Origin: Larkinella soli | GTDB lineage: Bacteria; Bacteroidota; Bacteroidia; Cytophagales; Spirosomataceae | Direction: 5' to 3' | Length of the DNA stretch: 64,000 bases | Assembly (NCBI RefSeq): GCF_003703975.1 | Contig: NZ_QTJY01000002.1 | Span: 124,001-188,000 of the forward strand | Part shown: positions 58,140-64,000 of the stretch, piece after piece | Layout: each line of letters begins with the position of its first letter | How positions within the stretch are numbered: the first letter of the stretch is position 1 | Program-made: the position numbers and the translations under genes | The notes under the pieces: model-generated | The model's database searches: none | What the model was told of the DNA's origin: nothing | The model's input: only the letters and a program-made list of their open reading frames with translations

Positions 58140-60125
58140 CTAATCGAATAAAAGCCAATGCACTCCGAACGAGAGCGACCGGCGCATGGCCGGAAAATAG
58201 GGCGACGCGTCATAGATCCGGCCGAACAGGTCCTGGTTGGCGTTAGTCATCTTCACGAACAGCCGCACCCGGTTGATCCGGAAATTGGCGAAGGGCGCAG
58301 CCATCAGATACCGGTCGAGGGTCGTATTGTTCTGGAGGTGAAACTGCTGGGTCAGCGGCATATACATATCGGCTTTGTAGGAGGATCGGTAATGCACCTC
58401 GATGCCGGCCAGCACGTAGAGCTTTTTAAACAGCAGCAGTTCGTATTCGATCCGGGCGTTGGCAAACAGGTCGGGAATGCGGAGGATATTTTCGCGCGAA
58501 ACGATGGTGTAATAGGTCTGGCCCAGCAGGGAGAACTTGCCGGAGCGAAACTCCCAGCCCAGCCCCGTCCGCAGGATACTGAACGCATCCGTTTCCTGCC
58601 GTGGCACGGCTTTCTCGTCGAAATAGATGTAGTTGGACAGCAGGTAATAGTCCAGCCCCGGTTGCAGCCGGAATCCGCCCAGACGAAGATTCAGAAGCCC
58701 GTAGGCGTGCTGCGTTCCCCGAAGTTTAAAGTCGTTGTCCCACTGGAGGTTATTGCTGATGAACCGTTCCTGAAGAAGCGTAGGCGAGGCAAAAACACTC
58801 TCATAACCTGCCGTCAGAAACCGGCTTTCCAGGCGTCCCTGTAACCGGAGGTCCCGGCCGATCAGGTATTCGAGTTCGGCGGTGGCCCGGGTCAGGCTGT
58901 CCGGGAAATAATAGCCCAGCCAGCCGCCCACGAAATTCTCGAACCGGCGGGTGCGGTAACTGCTGTCGGGCAGAAACCGCCCGATATTGAACTGGTTGGT
59001 CAGGCCGTAGATCCGCTGCCGGAGCCAGGCCCGGTAATTGAAGGCCGACCGCCCGGTCGAAAACTGACCCTTCAGCCCGAACTGGTTTTCAAACAGCCGG
59101 AAGCGGGTCGTCTGCCGGGTTTCGAGGCTGTCGAAATACACCTGAGGGTAGAAAGGCCGCCCGAGTTCCGCAATCGTATCGAGGTTCTGGGTCAGGTTCA
59201 GGTCGTTGTACCGGTAACTCTGACCCCGGAAGTCGAGGGTATGATAGACCTGAAAGGCGGTATCGAGAACGTACTGGTGGTACAGATGCAGGTCGTTGTG
59301 GATTTCCTTCGAGTTGGCCTGCCGCAGAAAGGGCGTGCCCTGAAACCGGTTGCTGGTCGCCGAGTCGGATTTGGTCAGCACGATACCGCCCTGATCGCCC
59401 GAACGGTGGTTCAGGTTGTTGTAATGAAACAGCAGGGTATACTTCTTATTTTTCGAGGAATAGTTGGTATGCGCCACGAAATTCCAGTTCTCAACCAGCC
59501 GCTGGTTGGCCGTCGCGGTCGTACCGTTTTCACCGAACTGGAGGTCCGAGGTCATCCGCTGGATGTTGAACCCGACGTTCCAGCGGGGGGCGATGTTCTG
59601 GGTGAAGTCGAAATTCAGGATGTTCTGGCCTCTTCCGCCGAGGACCAGGTACATATTGGTGTAGGGCGAGCGGGTGTCGAAATACCGGACGTTCTGCGTG
59701 GCGATGCCGTAGGGCGCATACGCGTTGAAACCGGTCTGCCGCCCGATGGCCGGCGTTTCGTAAAAGATCGGCCGCAGGGCCGTGCCGAGGTTGCCCAGGT
59801 CGGTAAACTGGTTGTTGCTGCGGTCGAGGTAGTTATACTGGTGGATGCCTTCCAGCAACGTATCGAGGGTAAATAGCTTCCGGCGGTTGTTCAGCACGTC
59901 GCTTTCGAGGAAATACCGGGTCGTGCGCGGCCCGTAGATCATCCTGGTAGTGTCGTCGATGATGGCTCCACCGGCATTGCCTCCCGTACTCCCCGACCCG
60001 GCTCCTCCGGGCCGGCTGCCGCTGCCGCCCGGAAACTGCGGCAGCCGGCTCGGAATCTGGGCCGAAGCCGGCCCGGCCAGCAGCAGGAAGACCATAAATA
60101 AAAGAAGTAAACGCAATCGATTCAT
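58140..60125 (-). CDS. Porin_10 family putative porin
   Basis: 661 residues. Signal peptide 1-22 (MNRLRLLLLFMVFLLLAGPASA), a Gly/Ser-rich linker (26-55), then TTRYFLESDVLNNRRKLFTLDTLLE and GIATQNVRYFDTRSPYTNMYLVLGGRG, which are characteristic of the Bacteroidota Porin_10 family, and a long run of outer-membrane strands (LFHYNNLNHRSGDQGG, FRLFENQFGLKGQF, ARIEYELLLFKKLYVLAGIEV) ending with the aromatic HWLLFD. It is an outer-membrane beta barrel; its transported molecule is unknown. The DUF1835 gene follows 29 bp later and is probably in the same operon. Confidence 0.9.
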   Translation of the reverse strand: MNRLRLLLLFMVFLLLAGPASAQIPSRLPQFPGGSGSRPGGAGSGSTGGNAGGAIIDDTTRMIYGPRTTRYFLESDVLNNRRKLFTLDTLLEGIHQYNYLDRSNNQFTDLGNLGTALRPIFYETPAIGRQTGFNAYAPYGIATQNVRYFDTRSPYTNMYLVLGGRGQNILNFDFTQNIAPRWNVGFNIQRMTSDLQFGENGTTATANQRLVENWNFVAHTNYSSKNKKYTLLFHYNNLNHRSGDQGGIVLTKSDSATSNRFQGTPFLRQANSKEIHNDLHLYHQYVLDTAFQVYHTLDFRGQSYRYNDLNLTQNLDTIAELGRPFYPQVYFDSLETRQTTRFRLFENQFGLKGQFSTGRSAFNYRAWLRQRIYGLTNQFNIGRFLPDSSYRTRRFENFVGGWLGYYFPDSLTRATAELEYLIGRDLRLQGRLESRFLTAGYESVFASPTLLQERFISNNLQWDNDFKLRGTQHAYGLLNLRLGGFRLQPGLDYYLLSNYIYFDEKAVPRQETDAFSILRTGLGWEFRSGKFSLLGQTYYTIVSRENILRIPDLFANARIEYELLLFKKLYVLAGIEVHYRSSYKADMYMPLTQQFHLQNNTTLDRYLMAAPFANFRINRVRLFVKMTNANQDLFGRIYDASPYFPAMRRSLSFGVHWLLFD

Positions 60126-60200
60126 AAAGACGGAACGGTCATTGGCACAACGGCGGACCGGCGGTTTTTCGGATTCGGCTTCCGGCGAATTTTTCGGCGG

Positions 60201-61388
60201 TTAAGATTTTTTAACAGGGGCCGGGGCCGTTTCCAGACCGCCGGCCAAGGTAATCATACTTTTGAACTGTTCTTCGCTGTTCAGAAACTTTACGGCAATG
60301 GGCAGGTAGTAAAAATCCGGCAGATCCTGTCTGCTCCCGGCCACCAGCGGCTCCAGTTTCACAAAATCCTTTTCGGTCGTCAGCACCGCCCCTCCGGCCG
60401 GAACCGCCTGACGAATACGCCGGAGATCTGCCGCCGAATACCGGTGATGATCCGGGAACGGCAGATGCGCGGCCAGTTGGAAGTGGCCCGCCACATACCG
60501 CTCCAGAGGTTCGGGCCGGGCGATGCCCGACACCAGAACCACCCCCCGGCCCCCTCCCTGGTGAGGAGGAGGGGATGTTGCCCCCTTTTCCCCCTCCGGG
60601 GGTTTGGCTCCGCCGGACTCCACTCCCCCGTCCGGGGGCTGGGGGGCTTTCACGCTCCCCCTCCTTATCAAGGAGGGGGCCGGGGGGTGGTACGGCACCG
60701 GCTCACCATAAGCCAGCCCCGTAAAAAATACCGGCACGTCCGGTTTTCCATACCGTCGGATCGTCTCCCGGATTTCGGTTTGTTCGGCCGGGCTCAGGTC
60801 TTCGGGGCATTTGGTAACAAGGACGGCATCGGCCCGCCCTGCTCCGTGCCTTCGTTCGCGCAGCCGCCCGCCGGGAAAAGGGGCATCGTTGAAAAAAAGC
60901 CGGTGATAATCGGTCAGCAGCAGATTCAGATGGGGTGAAACGGGCCGGTGCTGATAGGCATCGTCCAGCACGATCACCTGCAGACCCGGACGAGCCGTCA
61001 GCAGTTGGGGAATGGCTTCCGCCCGCTTCTCTCCGACGCAGACGGTGACGCCCGGCGCGTGTTTCCGGTACAGCAGCAGCGGCTCGTCGCCGATGGTGTC
61101 GGCCGTGTCGGAGGCTCCGGCGATCCGGAAGCCCCGGGTTCGCCGGCCATATCCCCGGCTCAGCGTGGCAATCAGGCCTTCTTCCTTCCCCGGAACGCTT
61201 TTCAGCAGTTGCAGCAGATAATCCACCTGGGGCGTCTTGCCGGTTCCGCCTACGGTCAGATTGCCGACACCGATGGTATACACCGGGGGCCTTAACGTTT
61301 CCTTAATACGGCTGTCATACAGCCAGTTACGAAGGTCGGTTACTCCTCCATACAACCAGTTTAACGGGTTTGACAGTCGGGCAGACAC
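60201..61388 (-). CDS. lpxK: Tetraacyldisaccharide 4'-kinase, with in-frame repeat insertion
   Basis: 395 residues, about 45 longer than typical Bacteroidota LpxK. The start has PLNWLYGGVTDLRNWLY (membrane-anchor type) and Walker A GNLTVGGTGKT at 42-52, then VIVLDDAYQHRPVSPHLNLLL with the catalytic Asp pair. It phosphorylates the lipid A precursor at the inner membrane. Between VFFTGLAYGEPVPY and VLVSGIARPEPLERY an insert of about 51 residues (233-284), rich in Pro, Gly and Arg, is encoded by the repeat at 60538-60691. Because lpxK is normally essential and the frame is open, the insert is presumably tolerated as a surface loop. Confidence 0.92.
   Translation of the reverse strand: MSARLSNPLNWLYGGVTDLRNWLYDSRIKETLRPPVYTIGVGNLTVGGTGKTPQVDYLLQLLKSVPGKEEGLIATLSRGYGRRTRGFRIAGASDTADTIGDEPLLLYRKHAPGVTVCVGEKRAEAIPQLLTARPGLQVIVLDDAYQHRPVSPHLNLLLTDYHRLFFNDAPFPGGRLRERRHGAGRADAVLVTKCPEDLSPAEQTEIRETIRRYGKPDVPVFFTGLAYGEPVPYHPPAPSLIRRGSVKAPQPPDGGVESGGAKPPEGEKGATSPPPHQGGGRGVVLVSGIARPEPLERYVAGHFQLAAHLPFPDHHRYSAADLRRIRQAVPAGGAVLTTEKDFVKLEPLVAGSRQDLPDFYYLPIAVKFLNSEEQFKSMITLAGGLETAPAPVKKS
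60538..60691. repeat. Short interspersed repeat with terminal inverted repeats, inserted in lpxK
   Basis: About 154 bp. The ends ACCACCCCCCGGCCCCCTCC (60538-60557) and its exact complement (60672-60691) form 20-bp perfect terminal inverted repeats, extended to about 35 bp with some mismatches. Each end also folds on itself (CCTCCTTGATAAGGAGG type), and the interior carries two more hairpins (CCCCCGGACGGGGG and CCCCCGGAGGGGG). It has no coding potential of its own beyond the host frame. It resembles small non-autonomous repeat units. Confidence 0.8.
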
Positions 61389-61433
61389 TAAGATTCGGGT
61401 AATAATTTGTTAACAGGCATGTCGACAACCAGC

Positions 61434-61441
61434 CAAAATTA
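61434..61441 (-). promoter_or_regulatory. Possible -7 element of lpxK
   Basis: On the minus strand this reads TAATTTTG, an exact TAnnTTTG match, 46 bp before the lpxK ATG at 61388. On the plus strand TACTTTTA at 61443-61450 could serve menC with one mismatch, so the divergent promoters would almost touch. No clear -33 element for either. Confidence 0.35.
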
Positions 61442-61482
61442 CTACTTTTAATGGTCAATGCCCGTAACTTCCTCCAACCCCA

Positions 61483-62595
61483 ATGAGTCTCAAAGCCGAT
61501 GTTTTAAAATACACATTACGCTTTACGTTCGAGGCAGGGACGTCACGGGGAGTTTTAACACAAAAAGACAGTTACTTTGTACGAATTCAGGACGACGAAG
61601 ACCCATCCGTGACCGGCTGGGGAGAATGCGGACCGCTCAAAGGACTCAGCATCGACGACCGGCCGGACTTCGTGGACCAGCTCCGGCACATCTGCCGGGT
61701 CTTCAATCGGCTTGACCTTCAGCTCTTTCGGTGGAACATCCCCATCGTTCTCTCTCAGCTGATCAGCGGCCAGTTTCCCTCCATTCAGTTCGGTTTCGAA
61801 ACCGCCATGCTCGACTACATCAACGGCGGCCGGCGGGTGGTGATCGACAGCGACTTTGCGACCGGCAACCGGGCCATTCCCATCAACGGGCTGGTCTGGA
61901 TGGGTCGTCCGGATTTCATGCGCCGGCAAATTGAAGAAAAGCTGGAGGCTGGTTACACGACCCTCAAACTGAAGATCGGCGCCCTGGACTTCGACCAGGA
62001 ATGCGCCCTGCTCGACTCCATCCGCTCCCGGTTTTCAGCCACCGAGATTACGCTGCGGGTGGACGCCAACGGCGCCTTCCGTCCCGACGAGGTGCTGGAT
62101 AAACTGGATCGGCTGGCCGCCTACGATCTCCATTCGATCGAACAGCCCATCCGCCAGGGGCAGCCCGACCTCATGGCCGACCTTTGCCGGCAGACTCCGG
62201 TCCCGATTGCCCTCGACGAGGAACTGATCGGGCACATGGAATACGTGGACAAAACCCGCCTGCTGAAAAAGATTCAGCCTCAATATATCATCCTGAAACC
62301 CAGCCTATTGGGCGGCTTTATTCATTGCAGTGAATGGATCGAGGTCGGCAACCGGCTCGGCATCGGCTGGTGGATCACCTCCGCCCTCGAATCGAACATC
62401 GGGCTGAACGCCATCGCCCAGTATACGGCCCAGTTCAAAAACCCGCTGCCGCAGGGCCTCGGCACCGGGCAACTCTATCACAACAACATCGACAGCCCCC
62501 TGAGCATCAGCCAGGGCTTTCTCCGCTCCGACCTGAATAAACCCTGGAACCTCGAACTGCTGGAAACCGGCCAGCCGGTTTCGGTGGGGGGTTAA
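61483..62595 (+). CDS. menC: o-Succinylbenzoate synthase
   Basis: 370 residues of the enolase superfamily. Catalytic Lys pair in TTLKLKIG at about 164-171, metal ligands Asp in RVDANGAFRP (about 196), Glu in SIEQPIRQG (about 221) and the DE pair in IALDEELIG (about 245), second Lys in YIILKPSLLGGF (about 272) and the phosphate-side TSALES (about 305). This combination, with GWGECGPL near the N-terminus, is typical of OSBS in Bacteroidota. It dehydrates SHCHC in menaquinone synthesis. It is separate from other men genes in this window. Its stop is 15 bp from the convergent hemF stop. Confidence 0.92.
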   Translation: MSLKADVLKYTLRFTFEAGTSRGVLTQKDSYFVRIQDDEDPSVTGWGECGPLKGLSIDDRPDFVDQLRHICRVFNRLDLQLFRWNIPIVLSQLISGQFPSIQFGFETAMLDYINGGRRVVIDSDFATGNRAIPINGLVWMGRPDFMRRQIEEKLEAGYTTLKLKIGALDFDQECALLDSIRSRFSATEITLRVDANGAFRPDEVLDKLDRLAAYDLHSIEQPIRQGQPDLMADLCRQTPVPIALDEELIGHMEYVDKTRLLKKIQPQYIILKPSLLGGFIHCSEWIEVGNRLGIGWWITSALESNIGLNAIAQYTAQFKNPLPQGLGTGQLYHNNIDSPLSISQGFLRSDLNKPWNLELLETGQPVSVGG

Positions 62596-62610
62596 GCAAA
62601 TTTCTTTCGC

Positions 62611-63525
62611 CTACAGGTCCGCCCAGTTGATGCCTTTCCGAAGCTGATTCAGCGTCTGTTCTTCCCGGCTGCCCGGCTCGGGCCGAAAGTCGTAGGTCCA
62701 GTTGGCCTGCGGTGGCATACTCATCAGAATCGACTCCGTCCGGCCGTTGGATTCCAGTCCGAATTTGGTGCCCCGGTCCCAGACCAGGTTGAACTCGACG
62801 TAGCGGCCCCGGCGCAGAAACTGCCACTGCTTCTCGCGCTCCCCGTAGGCCAGCGGGTTATTCTTCTCCATGAAGTGCGTGTAAATCGGAGCAAACGCAT
62901 TGCCGACCTCCTGCACGAAGGCGAAAAGATCCTCCTTTTTCCGGGTATCCGACGGCCGGAGATAATCGAAGAAAATTCCGCCGATGCCCCGGGTCTCGCT
63001 TCGGTGCGGGATGTAAAAATAATCGTCGGCCCAGGCTTTGTATTTCGGATAGTAATCGGGATGATGCCGGTCGCAGACGGTTTTCAGTTGGCGGTGAAAC
63101 CAGCGGGCGTCGTCGGCGTCGATATAATGCGGGCTCATGTCGATGCCCCCTCCGAACCAGCAGTCGCCGGTACTTAGTTCGAAATACCGGACATTCATGT
63201 GAATGATCGGGACCAGGGGATTGCGGGGGTGCAGAACGATGGAAACGCCCGTCGCGTAGAACTCCACCGGCCCTTCCGCGTTCATCTGTTTCCTGACCGA
63301 CTCCGAAGCCGGTCCGTAGACGGCCGAAAACAGAACGCCCCCCTTTTCGATCACGTTGCCGTTTTGGAGCACGCGGGTCCGCCCCCCGCCCCCTTCCGCC
63401 CGCTCATAGAGGTCTTCATGGAAACGCGCGCCGTCGGCGGCTTCGAGCGCCTGGCAGATGCGATCCTGCAGACCGGTGAAAAATTCGGTGATGGCTTGTT
63501 TATCGACGGATTCAGGGGTTACCAT
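62611..63525 (-). CDS. hemF: Oxygen-dependent coproporphyrinogen III oxidase
   Basis: 304 residues. Family stretches are all present: EGGGGRTRVLQNGNVIEKGGV near 47, SIVLHPRNPLVPIIHMNVRYFE near 98, WFGGGIDMSPHYIDADDARWFH near 120, HRSETRGIGGIFFDYL near 170 and RRGRYVEFNLVWDRGTKFGL near 240. It converts coproporphyrinogen III to protoporphyrinogen IX with O2 in haem synthesis, in the cytoplasm. Its presence indicates aerobic life. Monocistronic, convergent with menC. Confidence 0.96.
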   Translation of the reverse strand: MVTPESVDKQAITEFFTGLQDRICQALEAADGARFHEDLYERAEGGGGRTRVLQNGNVIEKGGVLFSAVYGPASESVRKQMNAEGPVEFYATGVSIVLHPRNPLVPIIHMNVRYFELSTGDCWFGGGIDMSPHYIDADDARWFHRQLKTVCDRHHPDYYPKYKAWADDYFYIPHRSETRGIGGIFFDYLRPSDTRKKEDLFAFVQEVGNAFAPIYTHFMEKNNPLAYGEREKQWQFLRRGRYVEFNLVWDRGTKFGLESNGRTESILMSMPPQANWTYDFRPEPGSREEQTLNQLRKGINWADL

Positions 63526-63597
63526 ACGGAACGGTTTTGCTTCGGATGCCGCAAAGTTCGGAAAGAAGCCGGAGAGTTTGCAAGGAAACCGCCGGAA

Positions 63598-64000
63598 CTA
63601 CTCGCTGGTCTTGAGGGAAAACCGGATGGGGCGCTGTTTGTCCTGAAGCAGCAGCAGGCCCTGTTCGCTTAGCTGGTGGAGCAGTTTGCCGGCCCGGCTA
63701 CCGGAGATATTCACGAGCTGGGCAAACCGGCCGACCGTGATGGTTTCGTTTTTTCGCAGATACTGAATCAGGTTCCGGACGTTCGGCGATTGCAGCAACT
63801 GGTTGTCGGGAGCCTCGTCACCGCTCAGGATCAGGCGATTGGTCGGGATGGATTTATCCTTTGAACGGATATAGATGGTGCGGTTGCCCTGTTCGTCGAG
63901 GGCATAGTGGGGCTTGTCTTCGCTCTCCGGGACGTCGATCAGAATCACTTTGCGGCCCTCATGAATCGCCACCTCGTAGCTGACGGAGATGGCCGGGTCG
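63598..64000 (-). CDS. AlbA_2-type putative DNA-binding/ATP-binding protein, 5' end outside window
   Basis: The frame runs from the right edge to a stop at 63598, giving about 134 codons; no stop lies between 63972 and the edge, so a GTG at 63972 is not the true start. The part seen reads VILIDVPESEDKPHYALDEQGNRTIYIRSKDKS, the end of an AlbA_2 (Schlafen-like) domain, followed by a short linker and a winged-helix-like C-terminus (IQYLRKNETITVGRFAQLVNISG and KLLHQLSEQGLLLL). Such proteins are thought to act in transcription or stress responses. It lies 72 bp from hemF and reads in the same direction. Confidence 0.75.
   Translation of the reverse strand, partial: DPAISVSYEVAIHEGRKVILIDVPESEDKPHYALDEQGNRTIYIRSKDKSIPTNRLILSGDEAPDNQLLQSPNVRNLIQYLRKNETITVGRFAQLVNISGSRAGKLLHQLSEQGLLLLQDKQRPIRFSLKTSE

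Noticed and set aside
1-64000. CRISPR arrays, tRNA or rRNA genes and intact insertion sequences
   Set aside because: No regularly spaced repeats of CRISPR size, no tRNA cloverleaf or rRNA sequence and no transposase gene were seen, though a by-eye search can miss single tRNAs.

Overview
The window looks like chromosome of a high-GC (about 60 percent by eye, not computed) member of the Bacteroidota, most likely a Cytophagales/Spirosomaceae-type bacterium. The evidence is two SusC/SusD outer-membrane uptake pairs, a SusC-free beta-barrel receptor with a carboxypeptidase-regulatory-like domain, Porin_10, many lipoproteins with Bacteroidota-style lipoboxes, promoters of the TAnnTTTG type, and the near absence of Shine-Dalgarno sequences. 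I see no rRNA, tRNA, CRISPR array, prophage or intact insertion sequence.

Layout. 1-7526 (minus) is a SusC/SusD operon that continues into a Calx-beta-like lipoprotein, a small lipoprotein and a secreted M43 metallopeptidase cut by the left edge. 7800-12272 (minus) is a second SusC/SusD pair with its own terminator and two palindromes upstream. 12564-14274 holds a patatin-like lipase and an MBL-fold hydrolase, followed by an AT-rich gene-poor stretch. 14822-17075 is modABC for molybdate uptake. 17162-20389 has a DUF4385 gene, the malic enzyme-phosphotransacetylase fusion and a small membrane protein. 20584-25523 is a sugar or polyol catabolic locus: an MFS transporter divergent from two Gfo/Idh/MocA oxidoreductases and a TIM-barrel isomerase. 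25760-28345 is an outer-membrane receptor, convergent with a ROK kinase. 29352-33641 has a methyltransferase, a TetR regulator with an NmrA-like gene, thioredoxin, an ECF sigma factor and serine acetyltransferase. 33935-38249 has a PQQ-type sugar dehydrogenase, a DNA-repair methyltransferase, a lipoprotein hydrolase, a PLP dehydratase and a SnoaL-like gene. 38405-44049 (minus) is the most interesting part: a probable operon of TIM-barrel isomerase, methionine aminopeptidase, response regulator and histidine kinase, followed by nhaD and a 64-codon gene. 44130-48525 has a hydrolase, a second PQQ-type dehydrogenase, a glyoxalase-fold gene, an orphan Imm-5-like immunity gene and a lipoprotein. 48590-52919 is an RND efflux pair. 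53036-64000 is mostly housekeeping: DUF1801, an AddB-like nuclease, MiaE, DUF1835, Porin_10, LpxK, MenC, HemF and a partial AlbA_2-type regulator.

Best leads. (1) Two four-copy TTAGAA arrays with an exact 11-bp period stand upstream of nhaD and of the small gene. Each is followed at the same distance by CATCTTT(G/A), which fits a regulon of the adjacent OmpR-family response regulator. (2) The leaders of nhaD and cysE each contain an intrinsic terminator between the likely promoter and the gene, and in cysE it competes with an alternative 8-bp stem. (3) A repeat of about 154 bp with terminal inverted repeats sits in frame inside lpxK and adds about 50 residues. (4) A SusC/SusD system is tied to an M43 protease rather than to glycosidases.
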